Shown: in pieces, positions 20,201 through 29,739 of the stretch
Numbering within the stretch: position 1 is the stretch's first letter
Layout of the letters: each line of letters starts with the position of its first letter
Source of the DNA: Pseudomonas sp. TH31
GTDB lineage: Bacteria; Pseudomonadota; Gammaproteobacteria; Pseudomonadales; Pseudomonadaceae
Assembly (NCBI RefSeq): GCF_016650815.1
Contig: NZ_JAEKEZ010000014.1
Coordinates: 124,001-188,000, forward strand
Direction: 5' to 3'
DNA length: 64,000 nt
Made by a program: the position numbers and the translations under genes
The notes under the pieces: model-generated
Told to the model about the DNA's origin: nothing
Databases searched by the model: none
What the model saw: only the letters and a program-made list of their open reading frames with translations

Positions 20201-20891
20201 CGTATTGGTTGTTGCGATGACGCAGCCACCAGCCCAATGCGAGCAAGCCCAGGGCACTGGCGGCGACACCGGCGTAACGCATCTCGATCGGCACCACCAT
20301 GCCTTCGGTGGCGTAACGCAGCAGGAACGCCAGGCCGAGGAACAACAGCACCACGCCAACCCGCAGCACCGTGTTGCCACCGAACAGCCAGTTGCGCGCA
20401 CCGTTGATGGCGCGGTCGAAAACGTTAGGCTCGCGCGGGGCTGCCGGTTGTCGCGGTTCGCGGGCGACCGGTTCCGGGGTCCAGACATCGGCGGGCAGCG
20501 GACGGCTGGTTTCGGAGGCCGTGGCGGTGATCGGCTCGAGCCCGGGCGGAAGCTCCCAGAGTAGCTCCGGGGTTTCGACGGGAGGATCGACGGGGATGTC
20601 GTCGAGAATGAATTCAGGGGCTGCGACAGGTTCGCTGACAATCGGCTCGCTGGTTTCCGGTGCCTTGAAGCCAGCCCCCTCCAGCAATATCAGCCGTTGC
20701 AGCAATGTATTGAGCGCCACCTGCGTCTGTTCGAGCAAACGGTGCTGCTCGGCAGCTTGCCTGCCCAAACGGCCAATGCGAAAGGCCTGGCCAATGCCCA
20801 ACCCGAACAAAGCGCCCAACAGCGCATCGCTGAACGACTCGTCGAGTATCCAACCCAGCGCCAAGCCAATCAGCATTAAAATCCATTGCAT
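17292..20891 (-). CDS. DUF2339 polytopic membrane protein
   Basis: Very large inner-membrane protein of 1199 aa. It has one N-terminal helix (MQWILMLIGLALGWIL), a cytosolic coiled and Pro-rich stretch of about 60-150, then roughly 25-30 predicted membrane spans reaching the C-terminus. It belongs to DUF2339; no function is established. The start is taken at 20891 rather than 20948 because the first helix then begins immediately and the upstream extension looks like intergenic sequence. The stop overlaps the DUF3999 start by 4 bp, implying stoichiometric production and probably a complex. Confidence 0.87.
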   Translation of the reverse strand: MQWILMLIGLALGWILDESFSDALLGALFGLGIGQAFRIGRLGRQAAEQHRLLEQTQVALNTLLQRLILLEGAGFKAPETSEPIVSEPVAAPEFILDDIPVDPPVETPELLWELPPGLEPITATASETSRPLPADVWTPEPVAREPRQPAAPREPNVFDRAINGARNWLFGGNTVLRVGVVLLFLGLAFLLRYATEGMVVPIEMRYAGVAASALGLLALGWWLRHRNNQYALMLQGTGIAVLYLTVFAAMRLHPILDPTAALGLLVAVTVFSAILAITQDSLALACVAALGGFAAPILTSTGAGNHVALFSYFALLNAGILGIAWFKAWRVLNLIGFVGTFGIGFAWGVRSYTPELLWSTEPFLILFFLMYLGIGLLFTRRKLLQMSDSPEDESRQALLHWSARKGDYVDGTMLFGPPLVGFGLQFALVQHLEFAAAFSALGLGMLYMGLARLLMGGRAVLLAETCLALGVIFASLAIPLGLDARWTAAAWAVEGAGIFWLGLRQQRPLARAFALLLQLGSALAFLSKLQAGESSLLDGSPLGALMLGVALLFSFYQLRKALPEQASEWERQGLPVLACLGLTFLYLLAPLFFLTHGTAISWALAGLATLFIGLRLQSRTFLFTAFAVQLLGGALFLLRLHGANDGSAAVFSAGWSGLLSASLIGLALIAGMLLAARDEMVRNDVRLLRGLSVILLAGLVLINLAVLFVLPWQTASAVWAASGLFIIWLSLYLKQPVSFVFGLLLQVIGGAQFLFAVPDLLGPLASEGLRPLAHSGFWTPLVLGLAALVGAWRLQLGKHDSAFDVLSLHRLSELLLVWGAGWWALAWISEVLRFAPVDLQATLLLAVAALSVALWSVLALRLKWPALGLLCTLLIPASGLVLAAAWHARFHPAANFGWLVWAAVFVVHLVSLRRLAPMLPARALSTAHVLGCWLLIGVLALELRYGLLLLSEQYNAWRWLGWAILPSVYLVLAAAPRNWPWPVSAYPREYRVYAAAPLALLMLGWFWLANGVSDGTADPLPYVPLINPLELGLLFALFGVYVWTRRAVTQFALPKFYAEHATQLIAGVSLFVFFCAVVTRTAHHWGGVPFELDLLLASMQVQAGLSIVWTLMALGLMIGGHLRHRREVWLIGAALIGLVVAKLFFIELSNRGGLARIVSFIGVGVLLLVVGYFAPLPPKRVEAAPDAEKPAPETEGVSS

Positions 20892-20946
20892 GGTCGATAT
20901 CCCTAAGCCCAGTGGCCAATCCGAGAAGATTAGCGCAGCCCGTTGC

Positions 20947-21029
20947 AAAAAGATCGCAGCCTTCGGCAGCGCCTACAAAAGCGCGGTGTGACGCGGTCCT
21001 GTAGGCGCTGCCGAAGGCTGCGATCTTTT
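20947..21029. repeat. Paired palindromic repeat, GATCGCAGCC family (GCGCCTAC variant)
   Basis: Both arms carry the compensating variant GGCAGCGCCTAC/GTAGGCGCTGCC, so the stem potential is kept. It lies between glgP and the DUF2339 gene. Confidence 0.9.
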
Positions 21030-21062
21030 CCCGGGCGCTAGTATATCGAGCCGATCTAAAAG

Positions 21063-23513
21063 TTACTCAAGTGCCTTCCAGATCTCCGTCGCGTACTCAC
21101 GAATCGTCCGGTCCGAGGAGAACCAGCCCATGCGCGCCGTGTTCAACACCGCCGAACGCCACCAGGCTTGAGAATCGTGCCAGTGAGCTTCGACGCGCAT
21201 CTGGGCGTCCCAGTAGGAGTCGAAATCGGCGCAGACCAGGAAGCGGTCATAGTCGATCAGCGAATCGATCAAACCGGCGTAACGGGACGGATCATCCGGC
21301 GAGAACACCCCGCCGCGAATCGCTTGCAGCACGTCGTTAAGCCGATGGGACGCAGCAATATCCGGCGTCGCACTGAACTCATGGTTTTGCTTGCGTGCTT
21401 CCACCTGCTGAGCGCTGAGGCCGAAAATAAACATGTGCTCGGCGCCGATCCGTTCGCACATCTCGACGTTGGCGCCATCGAGGGTGCCGATGGTCAACGC
21501 ACCGTTGAGGCCGAACTTCATGTTGCTGGTGCCCGACGCCTCGAAGCCGGCCGTGGAGATCTGTTCCGATAAATCCGCCGCCGGAATGATGCTCTCCGCC
21601 AGGCTGACGTTGTAGTTGGGCAGGAACACCACCTTGAGCAAACCGCGCACGGTCGGGTCGTTGTTCACCACCCGGGCGATGTCATTGGTCAGTTTGATGA
21701 TCAGCTTGGCCTGGTGATAACTGGCCGCCGCCTTGCCGGCGAAGATCTTCACACGCGGCACCCAGTCGACTTCCGGCTCGGCACGAATCGCCTGATACAG
21801 CGCGACGGTGTGCAGCAGGTTGAGCAACTGGCGTTTGTATTCGTGGATCCGCTTGACCTGCACGTCGAACATCGCCGCCGGGTTGACCGCGATGCCCAGC
21901 CGTTCGTGAATCAGGTACGCCAGGGCTTTCTTGCTGTGCAGCCGCTGATCAGCGAAAGCCTTGCGAAACGCCGCCTTCTCGGCGAACGTTTCAAGTTCGA
22001 TCAGCCGCTGCTCGGCGTTATCCAAAAGATCGGGACCGAGGGCGTCGACCATCATGGCCGTCAGCTCGGGGTTGGCCTGGAAGAGCCAGCGGCGGAAGGT
22101 GATGCCGTTGGTCTTGTTGTTGATCCGGTCCGGGTAGAGCTTGTGCAGTTCGGAGAACACGGTCTTGCGCATCAGTTGCGTGTGCAACCCGGACACGCCG
22201 TTGACGCTGTGGGAACCGAGGAATGCGAGGTTGCCCATGCGCACGCGGCGGCCGTTGTCTTCCTCGATCAGCGACACTGCGCGCAGCACGTCGAAGTCGT
22301 GGATGCCTTTGGCCCGCAGCGAGTCGATGTGCTGGGCGTTGATCAGGTAAATGATCTGCATGTGCCGCGGCAGCATGCGTTCCATCAAGCCGACCGGCCA
22401 GGTTTCCAGCGCTTCCGGCAGCAAGGTGTGGTTGGTGTACGACAGTGTGTCGACCGTCACCTGCCACGCGGCATCCCACGCAACATCGTAGACGTCGACC
22501 AGTTGCCGCATCAGTTCGGCCACGGCAATTGATGGGTGGGTGTCGTTGAGCTGGATTGCCGCGTGGTCGCCCAGGGTCAGCACCGAGGTGTGCATGTTGC
22601 GGTGACGGCGCAGCAAGTCCTGGAGGGACGCAGCGACGAAAAAGTATTCCTGCCGCAGACGCAGTTCCTGACCGGCTTCGGTGCTGTCTGCCGGGTAAAG
22701 CACTCGGGAGATACTTTCGGCCCGGGCCACTTCGGCCACGGCGCCCAAGTGGTCGCCGGCGTTGAAGCGCTCCAGGTGCAGGTCTTCCATGGCGCGGGCA
22801 CGCCACAGGCGCAGGGTGTTGACGCTCGCACCGCGCCAGCCGACCACCGGGGTGTCGTAGGCGATGGCCCGCACGGTTTCTACCGGGGTCCAGACCTGGC
22901 GAGACTTGCCGGCCTCATCAGTGACAGTTTCGACGCTGCCGCCGAAGCCGATCGGGTAGACGACTTCCGGCCGCTCGAACTCCCACGGGTTGCCAAAATC
23001 CAGCCAGTGTTCGGTTTGTTCCTGCTGCCAGCCATCGACGATGGCCTGGCGGAACAACCCGTGTTCGTAACGAATGCCATAGCCATGGCCGGCGATGCCG
23101 AGGGTCGACATGCTTTCCATGAAGCACGCCGCCAGGCGACCGAGGCCGCCGTTACCCAGCGCCGCATCGGGCTCCAGCAGGCGGATGCGCTCCAGGTCGA
23201 CGCCGAGCTCGGTCAGCGCCTCACGGGCAACGTCGAGCAGGCCGAGGTTGCTGAGGCTGTCGTAGAGCAAACGGCCAATAAGAAATTCAAGGGAAAGGTA
23301 GTAAACCCGCTTCTGACCTTTGCGGTAGATCTGCCGCGTGTGATCCATCCAGTGCTCGACCATGTGATCGCGCGCTGCCAAGGCAATGGCTTCGAACCAG
23401 TCGTGGTCGAAGGCGTGATCCGGGTCTTTGCCCACCGCGTAGGTGAGTTTGGTCAAGACGGCGTCGCGGAATGCGGCCACCTCTGCTTCGCGAACAAGTG
23501 GTTCTTGAGTCAT
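21063..23513 (-). CDS. glgP: Glycogen/starch/alpha-glucan phosphorylase
   Basis: 816-aa GT35 phosphorylase that releases glucose 1-phosphate from alpha-1,4-glucan using pyridoxal phosphate. The family's hallmarks are present: NGGLGRLAACFMES near residue 120, the KRIHEYKRQLLN segment near 555, and the PLP-lysine region EASGTSNMKFGLNGALTIGT near 660 with the Schiff-base Lys in SNMKF. Length is normal (E. coli GlgP 815 aa). It stands alone here; other glycogen genes are not in the window. It is read away from the palindromic pair at 20947. The 256-nt region upstream to 23769 shows no obvious structure. Confidence 0.96.
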   Translation of the reverse strand: MTQEPLVREAEVAAFRDAVLTKLTYAVGKDPDHAFDHDWFEAIALAARDHMVEHWMDHTRQIYRKGQKRVYYLSLEFLIGRLLYDSLSNLGLLDVAREALTELGVDLERIRLLEPDAALGNGGLGRLAACFMESMSTLGIAGHGYGIRYEHGLFRQAIVDGWQQEQTEHWLDFGNPWEFERPEVVYPIGFGGSVETVTDEAGKSRQVWTPVETVRAIAYDTPVVGWRGASVNTLRLWRARAMEDLHLERFNAGDHLGAVAEVARAESISRVLYPADSTEAGQELRLRQEYFFVAASLQDLLRRHRNMHTSVLTLGDHAAIQLNDTHPSIAVAELMRQLVDVYDVAWDAAWQVTVDTLSYTNHTLLPEALETWPVGLMERMLPRHMQIIYLINAQHIDSLRAKGIHDFDVLRAVSLIEEDNGRRVRMGNLAFLGSHSVNGVSGLHTQLMRKTVFSELHKLYPDRINNKTNGITFRRWLFQANPELTAMMVDALGPDLLDNAEQRLIELETFAEKAAFRKAFADQRLHSKKALAYLIHERLGIAVNPAAMFDVQVKRIHEYKRQLLNLLHTVALYQAIRAEPEVDWVPRVKIFAGKAAASYHQAKLIIKLTNDIARVVNNDPTVRGLLKVVFLPNYNVSLAESIIPAADLSEQISTAGFEASGTSNMKFGLNGALTIGTLDGANVEMCERIGAEHMFIFGLSAQQVEARKQNHEFSATPDIAASHRLNDVLQAIRGGVFSPDDPSRYAGLIDSLIDYDRFLVCADFDSYWDAQMRVEAHWHDSQAWWRSAVLNTARMGWFSSDRTIREYATEIWKALE

Positions 23514-23768
23514 CGATAGGACCTCGAGCGAGCTTGGAATTGTCTGAGCCTAGACGGTCTGACAGGTGGTATGGGCTCTGGTTCGGCAGTTTTTCCTGTT
23601 AGTGCGAGATAGCTCGGCATTACGCTGGCGGGTGGCTGAATCAATGCAGGGGCCGTGCCGAAACACACGGGTTATTTGGCGATATCGCAAAAAATCTGGC
23701 GAAAGGTTGTTCAAAAATCCACCAGTCCCGGTATGATCGCGCGCCCTGATGCACGCTGGTAACAACCG

Positions 23769-24212
23769 ATGATGAAGTCCAACCTGATCGCCGCCGCGGA
23801 GATCGACCGCCTCGATACCTGGGCCAAGTACTCTGCCCCGATGTGTGGCTCCTGCGTGTCCAGCTGCTGCACCTTGCCGGTCGAGGTCAAGATCAAGGAT
23901 CTGATCCGTATCGGCATCGTCGACGAGTTCGAGCGCGGCGAACCGGCGAAGAACATCGCCAAGCGTTTGCAGAAGGAAGGGATCGTCGAGCGTTACAACC
24001 AGAAGTCCGAGATCTTCACCCTCCAGCGCATGAGCAACAACGATTGCCTGTACCTGGATCGTAAGAGCCGTCTGTGCACTATTTATGAAAAGCGCCCGGA
24101 TACTTGCCGCAACCACCCGAAAATCGGACCGCGGCCGGGGTATTGCGCTTACAAGCCTAAAGAAGTGGCGCGCGAGACCAGCAGCAGCCGTCGCACGCTC
24201 GAGAAGTTTTAA
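23769..24212 (+). CDS. YkgJ-type cysteine-cluster protein
   Basis: 147-aa protein with the conserved cysteine pattern of the YkgJ/UPF0153 family: MCGSCVSSCC near residue 25, then CLYLD, LCTIYEKRPDTCRNHP and a final GYCAY. The eight Cys suggest zinc or iron-sulphur coordination; the precise role is unknown. ATGs at 23769 and 23772 are adjacent and either could be used. The gene is monocistronic, divergent from glgP and convergent with typA, with a repeat pair and a shared terminator after it. Confidence 0.88.
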   Translation: MMKSNLIAAAEIDRLDTWAKYSAPMCGSCVSSCCTLPVEVKIKDLIRIGIVDEFERGEPAKNIAKRLQKEGIVERYNQKSEIFTLQRMSNNDCLYLDRKSRLCTIYEKRPDTCRNHPKIGPRPGYCAYKPKEVARETSSSRRTLEKF

Positions 24213-24216
24213 CGCC

Positions 24217-24280
24217 AAAAGATCGCAGCCTTCGGCGGCGCCCACAGGCGCGTAGGAGCTGCCGAAGGCTGCGATCTTTT
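24217..24280. repeat. Paired palindromic repeat, GATCGCAGCC family, tightly spaced
   Basis: Two arms with only about 14 nt between them (GCCCACAGGCGC spacer), forming one long potential hairpin after the YkgJ gene. The same compact form recurs at 29581. Confidence 0.9.
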
Positions 24281-24303
24281 GATTTTGGCCCCAGACAAAC
24301 AAA

Positions 24304-24339
24304 AACGCCCCCGACCTTGCGGTCGGGGGCGTTTTTTTT
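24304..24339. terminator. Bidirectional terminator between ykgJ and typA
   Basis: A 13-bp stem (AACGCCCCCGACC, loop TTGC) with an eight-T run on the plus side and an A-rich flank before it. It can end both ykgJ (plus) and typA (minus). Confidence 0.9.
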
Positions 24340-24357
24340 GTCAGCTAACTAAATGAC

Positions 24358-26178
24358 TTAGTTACCGGACTTCTTGGCAGCGCGGGTACGCTCGCTTTCG
24401 CCCAGGATCTTCTTGCGAAGACGGATGGACTTAGGAGTGACTTCGCACAATTCGTCTTCTTGAACGAATTCCAGAGCTTGTTCCAGGGTGAAACGGATAG
24501 GCGGAACCAGAGCGATGGTTTCGTCTTTACCCGAGGCACGCATGTTGTCGAGCTTCTTGCCTTTGGTTGGGTTGACGCCCAGGTCGTTGTCGCGGCTGTT
24601 GATGCCGACGATTTGACCTTCGTACACGTCTTCGCCGTGACCCAGGAACAGTTTGCCGCGAGCTTGCAGGGTTTCCAGCGAGTAAGTCAGAGCCTTACCG
24701 GTAGCCACCGAAACCAGCACGCCGTTCTGACGGCCGGACATGTCGCCGGACTTCATCACGTCGTAACGGTCGAAGATCGAGGTCAGGATGCCTGCACCGG
24801 AGGTCAGGGTCAGGAACTCGTTACGGAAACCGATCAAGCCACGAGCCGGGATGTTGTACTCAAGGCGCACACGGCCCTTGCCATCCGGAACCATGTTGGT
24901 CAGGTCGCCTTTACGGATACCGATCTGCTCCATGATCGAACCTTGCGATTCTTCTGGCAGGTCGATGGTCACGTTTTCGTACGGTTCGTGCTTGACGCCG
25001 TCAACCATGCGGATGATCACTTCCGGACGACCAACACCCATTTCGAAGCCTTCGCGACGCATGGTTTCGATCAGTACCGAGAGGTGCAGCTCACCACGGC
25101 CAGACACTTTGAACTTGTCGGCGGTGTCGCCTTCTTCAACGCGCAGGGCAACGTTGTAGAGCAGTTCCTTGTCCAGACGTTCTTTGATGTTACGGCTGGT
25201 GACGAACTTGCCTTCACGGCCGCAGAACGGCGAGTCGTTAACCTGGAAGGTCATCGAAACGGTTGGTTCGTCGACGGTCAGCGGCTTCATCGCTTCAACA
25301 TTCAGTGGGTCGCACAGAGTGTCGGAGATGAACAGCGAATCGAAGCCGCTGATGCAGACGATGTCACCGGCAGCTGCTTCGTCAACGTCGATACGGTGCA
25401 GACCGTGGTGACCCATCAGCTTCAGGATACGGCCGTTACGGCGCTTGCCGTCGGCATCGATCGCCACAACCTGGGTGTTCGGCTTGACGCGACCACGAGC
25501 GATACGGCCAACGCCGATAATGCCCAGGAAGCTGTTGTAGTCCAGTGCCGAGATTTGCATCTGGAACGGACCGTCACGGTCAACTTTCGGTGCTGGTACG
25601 TTGTCGACAATCGACTGGTACAGCGGGGTCATGTCTTCAGCCATGTCGGTGTGTTCCAGACCGGCAATGCCGTTCAGGGCCGAGGCGTAGACGACTTTGA
25701 AGTCCAGCTGTTCTTCGGTAGCACCGAGGTTGTCGAACAGGTCGAAGATCTGGTCCAGAACCCAGTCCGGACGTGCGCCTGGACGGTCAACCTTGTTGAT
25801 CACCACGATTGGACGCAGGCCGGCTTCGAAAGCCTTCTTGGTCACGAAACGGGTTTGCGGCATAGGGCCGTCTTGAGCGTCAACCAGCAGCAGAACGGAG
25901 TCAACCATCGACATTACACGTTCAACTTCGCCGCCGAAGTCGGCGTGGCCCGGGGTATCCACGATGTTGATGTGGTAGCCGTTCCAGTTGATGGCGGTGT
26001 TTTTCGCCAGAATGGTAATACCGCGCTCTTTCTCCTGGTCGTTGGAGTCCATCACGCGCTCGTCGTTGAGCTCGTTGCGCTCCAGGGTGCCGGATTGACG
26101 CAAGAGTTTGTCTACCAGGGTGGTTTTACCATGGTCAACGTGAGCAATGATGGCGATGTTGCGTAGATTTTCGATCAC
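24358..26178 (-). CDS. typA: Translational GTPase TypA/BipA
   Basis: 606-aa ribosome-associated GTPase of the EF-G-like family, needed for growth under cold and other stress and for ribosome assembly. G1 is [15 protein letters not shown] (about 12), the switch [16 protein letters not shown] at about 74, and [12 protein letters not shown] (G4) at about 128. EF-Tu-like domain II, domain III, domain V and the BipA-specific C-terminal domain follow, ending in a Lys/Arg-rich tail. Length matches E. coli BipA (607 aa). The shared terminator lies directly downstream. Confidence 0.98.
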   Translation of the reverse strand: MIENLRNIAIIAHVDHGKTTLVDKLLRQSGTLERNELNDERVMDSNDQEKERGITILAKNTAINWNGYHINIVDTPGHADFGGEVERVMSMVDSVLLLVDAQDGPMPQTRFVTKKAFEAGLRPIVVINKVDRPGARPDWVLDQIFDLFDNLGATEEQLDFKVVYASALNGIAGLEHTDMAEDMTPLYQSIVDNVPAPKVDRDGPFQMQISALDYNSFLGIIGVGRIARGRVKPNTQVVAIDADGKRRNGRILKLMGHHGLHRIDVDEAAAGDIVCISGFDSLFISDTLCDPLNVEAMKPLTVDEPTVSMTFQVNDSPFCGREGKFVTSRNIKERLDKELLYNVALRVEEGDTADKFKVSGRGELHLSVLIETMRREGFEMGVGRPEVIIRMVDGVKHEPYENVTIDLPEESQGSIMEQIGIRKGDLTNMVPDGKGRVRLEYNIPARGLIGFRNEFLTLTSGAGILTSIFDRYDVMKSGDMSGRQNGVLVSVATGKALTYSLETLQARGKLFLGHGEDVYEGQIVGINSRDNDLGVNPTKGKKLDNMRASGKDETIALVPPIRFTLEQALEFVQEDELCEVTPKSIRLRKKILGESERTRAAKKSGN

Positions 26179-26316
26179 TTGTGTATCTCGATCAGAGGAT
26201 TCGGTGTGCTGACAAGTCTTGGCAGCGATTAACAGTAGAGTCCGGCAAAGCCGTTACAGCTTGACGGCGGCGTCGGGGGGCCGGTGACGCAGGCCACAGG
26301 CAAACAGCCCGGGCAC

Positions 26317-27771
26317 TTAGCTCGGTCGATAAACGCGCACATTGGCATGCCCCTCACTGAGCAAATGGTGGGCATGCAGGCGACTCATCACGCCTTTGTC
26401 GCAATACAGCAGGTACTGGCGAGTAGGGTCCAGTTCCTTGAAACGAGCGTTCAATGCATAAAACGGCATCGTCTGTACCTCAATGCCAGCCAGTTCCAGC
26501 GGCTCGTCTTCAGCGGCATCCGGGTGACGGATGTCGATGATGATCTGGCCCGCCAGAGCTTCGCTGACTTCTTCGATCTGCAAGTCCTGGCCCAATTCGT
26601 CGATCACGCGATCGATCGGTACCAGTTTGGCGTTCTCGAGCGCACGCTCAAGGACTGCCATGTCGAACTGTTGCTCTTCGTACTCCACGCGGTTGCGCTT
26701 GGCGTGGGTCTTGGGGTTCACCGAGATGACCCCGCAGTATTCCGGCATGTGCTTGGCGAAGTCGGCAGTGCCGATTTCGCTGGCCAGGTCGATGATGTCC
26801 TGCTTGTGACTGGCGATCAGCGGGCGCAAGACCAGCTTCTCGGTCACGCAGTCGATCAACGACAGGTTCGGCAGCGTCTGGCTCGAAACCTGGGAGATCG
26901 CTTCACCGGTCACCAGCGCATCGATGTCCAGCCGGTCGGCAATCTTCGATGCAGCGCGCAACATCATACGCTTCAAAACTACGCCCATATGACTGTTATC
27001 GACTTTCCCGAGAATTTCTCCCAGTACTTCCTCGAACGGCACACTGACAAATAACACGCGCTGGGAGCTGCCGTACTTCTTCCAGATGAAGTGCGCGACT
27101 TCCATAACGCCCAGTTCATGGGCTCGTCCGCCCAGATTAAAGAAGCAGAAATGGCTCATCAGGCCACGGCGCATGATCTGGTAGGCGGCGACTGTCGAGT
27201 CAAAGCCGCCGGACATCAGCACGAGCGTCTGTTCCAGCGCTCCCAGCGGATAACCGCCGATGCTGTTGTGCTGACTGTGGATCACGTACAACCGTTGGTC
27301 GCGAATTTCGATACGAACTTCGATTTCCGGCTCTTTCAGGGAAATCCCGGCGGCGCCGCACTGACGACGCAGCTGGCTGCCGACGTATTTTTCCACGTCC
27401 ATGGACGAGAACGTGTGGTGACCGCCGCGCTTGCAGCGCACCGAAAAGATCTTCCCGGCCAGTGCATCACCGTAGTGCTGCTTGCACTTGGCAACGATGT
27501 CGTCGAAGTCACCCAGCGGGTATTCATCGACCTGCAGGAAATGCGCGATGCCCGGCATGCAGCTCAGGCGTTCGGTCATCTCCTTCAGGGCCCGGGGCTC
27601 AGTGACGCGGGTTTCCAGCTCGAGGTTGTCCCACACGCCGTTCACCACCACCGCCGGGTCCAGATCGCGGAGCACGGCACGGATGTTTTTGGCCAACTGG
27701 CGGATGAAACGCATCCGTACCGGGCGGCTCTTGATGGTGATCTCGGGAAAGACTTTTACGATTAGTTTCAT
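26317..27771 (-). CDS. thiI: tRNA 4-thiouridine synthase / thiazole sulphur carrier ThiI
   Basis: 484 aa, normal for the long ThiI form. An N-terminal ferredoxin-like and THUMP region (to about 165) precedes the PP-loop ATPase with [13 protein letters not shown] (about 188). A C-terminal rhodanese domain ends with the catalytic Cys in [16 protein letters not shown] (about 456). It activates U8 of tRNA by adenylation and transfers persulphide sulphur; in enterics the rhodanese domain also feeds thiazole synthesis. The start at 27771 ([20 protein letters not shown]) is the conserved one; the in-frame codon at 27834 would add 21 residues. It is divergent from glnA. Confidence 0.97.
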   Translation of the reverse strand: MKLIVKVFPEITIKSRPVRMRFIRQLAKNIRAVLRDLDPAVVVNGVWDNLELETRVTEPRALKEMTERLSCMPGIAHFLQVDEYPLGDFDDIVAKCKQHYGDALAGKIFSVRCKRGGHHTFSSMDVEKYVGSQLRRQCGAAGISLKEPEIEVRIEIRDQRLYVIHSQHNSIGGYPLGALEQTLVLMSGGFDSTVAAYQIMRRGLMSHFCFFNLGGRAHELGVMEVAHFIWKKYGSSQRVLFVSVPFEEVLGEILGKVDNSHMGVVLKRMMLRAASKIADRLDIDALVTGEAISQVSSQTLPNLSLIDCVTEKLVLRPLIASHKQDIIDLASEIGTADFAKHMPEYCGVISVNPKTHAKRNRVEYEEQQFDMAVLERALENAKLVPIDRVIDELGQDLQIEEVSEALAGQIIIDIRHPDAAEDEPLELAGIEVQTMPFYALNARFKELDPTRQYLLYCDKGVMSRLHAHHLLSEGHANVRVYRPS

Positions 27772-27868
27772 GAAAACAGCGCGCGCTGGGCCAGCCGAAA
27801 AAGGGGGGCGCGGATTATAGCGGAAATTGCTCAAGGTTTAACCAGTTAATATGCAGAAGGTTTCGCAC

Positions 27869-27883
27869 GCACCAAAACGGGTC
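27869..27883. promoter_or_regulatory. Possible NtrC-type site upstream of glnA
   Basis: GCACCAAAACGGGTC is a GCAC-N7-GTGC-like dyad with an imperfect right half. It lies about 105 bp upstream of the sigma-54 promoter. Only the left half is convincing. Confidence 0.3.
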
Positions 27884-27987
27884 ATTTGTTGAAATGAACG
27901 CTACATTACAGGGCGGTAATTTCAGCTTTGCGGCGCAATAAGCCTCTATAAGCGTGATATTGGGGCAAAAAACCCATGGTGGGGCAC

Positions 27988-28003
27988 TGGCATGCAATTT
28001 GCT
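27988..28003 (+). promoter_or_regulatory. Sigma-54 promoter of glnA
   Basis: TGGCATGCAATTTGCT fits TGGCAYR-N4-TTGCW with correct spacing; the start would be near 28013, giving a leader of about 90 nt. NtrC-activated sigma-54 transcription of glnA is standard in Pseudomonas. Confidence 0.85.
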
Positions 28004-28101
28004 CCCTTGTGAGGCAGGTTGCCTTGGCAGAGTATTCGCGCCGGCATCACCCACATTCTAAGGGCATCCACTACTAAGCCCGAAGCCACCCGGAGGACAC
28101 T

Positions 28102-29508
28102 ATGTCGAAGTCGGTTCAACTCATCAAAGATCATGACGTCAAGTGGATTGATCTGCGCTTCACGGACACCAAAGGCACTCAGCACCACGTGACCATGCCG
28201 GCTCGCGATGCGCTGGATGACGCTTTCTTCGAAGAAGGCAAAATGTTCGACGGTTCCTCCATTGCTGGCTGGAAAGGCATCGAAGCCTCCGACATGATCC
28301 TGATGCCGGACGACAGCACTGCCGTTCTCGACCCGTTCACCGAAGAGCCAACCCTGATCCTGGTTTGCGACGTGATCGAGCCTTCGACCATGCAAGGCTA
28401 CGACCGTGACCCACGGGCAATCGCCAAGCGTGCCGAGGAATACCTGAAGTCGACCGGTATCGGCGACACCGTATTCGTTGGCCCGGAGCCAGAGTTCTTC
28501 ATCTTCGACCAGGTCAAGTTCAAGTCGGACATCTCCGGCTCGATGTTCAAAATCTACTCCGAACAAGGTTCGTGGATGTCCGACCAGGACGTGGAAGGCG
28601 GCAACCGCGGCCACCGTCCAGGCGTCAAGGGTGGCTACTTCCCGGTACCGCCATTCGACCACGACCACGAAATCCGTACCTCCATGTGCAACGCCATGGA
28701 AGAGATGGGCCTGACCATCGAAGTTCACCACCACGAAGTGGCGACTGCCGGCCAGAACGAAATCGGCGTGAAGTTCAACACCCTGGTTGCCAAGGCTGAC
28801 GAAGTTCAGACCCTGAAGTACTGCGTACACAACGTTGCTGATGCATACGGCCGCACCGCGACCTTCATGCCTAAGCCACTGTACGGCGACAACGGTTCGG
28901 GCATGCACGTTCACCTGTCCATCGCCAAAGATGGCAAGAACACCTTCGCTGGCGAAGGCTATGCCGGCCTGTCCGACACTGCCCTGTACTTCATCGGCGG
29001 TATCATCAAGCACGGTAAGGCCCTGAACGGCTTCACCAACCCGTCGACCAACTCCTACAAGCGTCTGGTCCCAGGTTTCGAAGCTCCGGTAATGCTGGCC
29101 TACTCGGCTCGCAACCGCTCCGCTTCGATCCGTATTCCTTACGTGTCCAGCCCTCGCGCTCGCCGTATCGAAGCTCGCTTCCCGGATCCAGCAGCCAACC
29201 CGTACCTGGGCTTCGCTGCACTGTTGATGGCTGGCCTGGACGGCATCCAGAACAAGATCCACCCGGGCGACGCCGCTGACAAAAACCTGTACGACCTGCC
29301 GCCTGAAGAGGCGAAAGAGATCCCACAAGTTTGCGGCAGCCTGAAAGAAGCCCTGGAAGAGCTGGACAAAGGTCGCGCGTTCCTGACCAAAGGCGGCGTA
29401 TTCTCCGACGACTTCATCGACGCTTACATCGCTCTGAAAAGCGAAGAAGAAATCAAGGTTCGCACCTTCGTACACCCGCTGGAATATGAGCTGTACTACA
29501 GCTGCTGA
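28102..29508 (+). CDS. glnA: Glutamine synthetase, type I
   Basis: 468-aa GSI-beta enzyme that condenses glutamate and ammonia to glutamine with ATP, forming a dodecamer. Diagnostic segments: [17 protein letters not shown] (about 50, signature 1 region), [10 protein letters not shown] metal ligands (about 128), the [19 protein letters not shown]-binding loop (about 258), and [20 protein letters not shown] with the adenylylatable Tyr at about 397, so the enzyme should be controlled by GlnE. GGAGGA precedes the ATG. A sigma-54 promoter sits upstream and a strong terminator follows, so it is transcribed alone and separated from ntrBC by two DUF4124 genes. Confidence 0.99.
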   Translation: MSKSVQLIKDHDVKWIDLRFTDTKGTQHHVTMPARDALDDAFFEEGKMFDGSSIAGWKGIEASDMILMPDDSTAVLDPFTEEPTLILVCDVIEPSTMQGYDRDPRAIAKRAEEYLKSTGIGDTVFVGPEPEFFIFDQVKFKSDISGSMFKIYSEQGSWMSDQDVEGGNRGHRPGVKGGYFPVPPFDHDHEIRTSMCNAMEEMGLTIEVHHHEVATAGQNEIGVKFNTLVAKADEVQTLKYCVHNVADAYGRTATFMPKPLYGDNGSGMHVHLSIAKDGKNTFAGEGYAGLSDTALYFIGGIIKHGKALNGFTNPSTNSYKRLVPGFEAPVMLAYSARNRSASIRIPYVSSPRARRIEARFPDPAANPYLGFAALLMAGLDGIQNKIHPGDAADKNLYDLPPEEAKEIPQVCGSLKEALEELDKGRAFLTKGGVFSDDFIDAYIALKSEEEIKVRTFVHPLEYELYYSC

Positions 29509-29543
29509 TCCGGTAGCGCCTGCGCAAGCGGCGTGACAAAAAG

Positions 29544-29568
29544 AGGCCTCCTTCGGGAGGCCTTTTTT
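29544..29568 (+). terminator. Rho-independent terminator of glnA
   Basis: AGGCCTCC stem with a TTCG tetraloop followed by TTTTT, 35 nt after the glnA stop. Confidence 0.92.
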
Positions 29569-29580
29569 ATGGGCAACGTC

Positions 29581-29644
29581 AAAAGATCGCAGCCTTCGGC
29601 AGCGCCCACAGGCGCGTAGGAGCTGCCGAAGGCTGCGATCTTTT
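29581..29644. repeat. Paired palindromic repeat, GATCGCAGCC family, tightly spaced
   Basis: Near-identical to the compact pair at 24217, with the same GCCCACAGGCGC spacer. It is found just beyond the glnA terminator. Confidence 0.9.
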
Positions 29645-29739
29645 GATCTTGCTTTTCTATGCCCAAACGTTAACAACTTGGGACAACCGCTTCCCCTGAC
29701 CTATGCTGCAACCCAACGCCTTCAATTGCGGTCAATTTT

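Noticed and set aside
23550..24302. 250-codon minus-strand frame over ykgJ
   Set aside because: It spans a palindromic repeat and the intergenic region, and the plus-strand YkgJ cysteine pattern is unmistakable.
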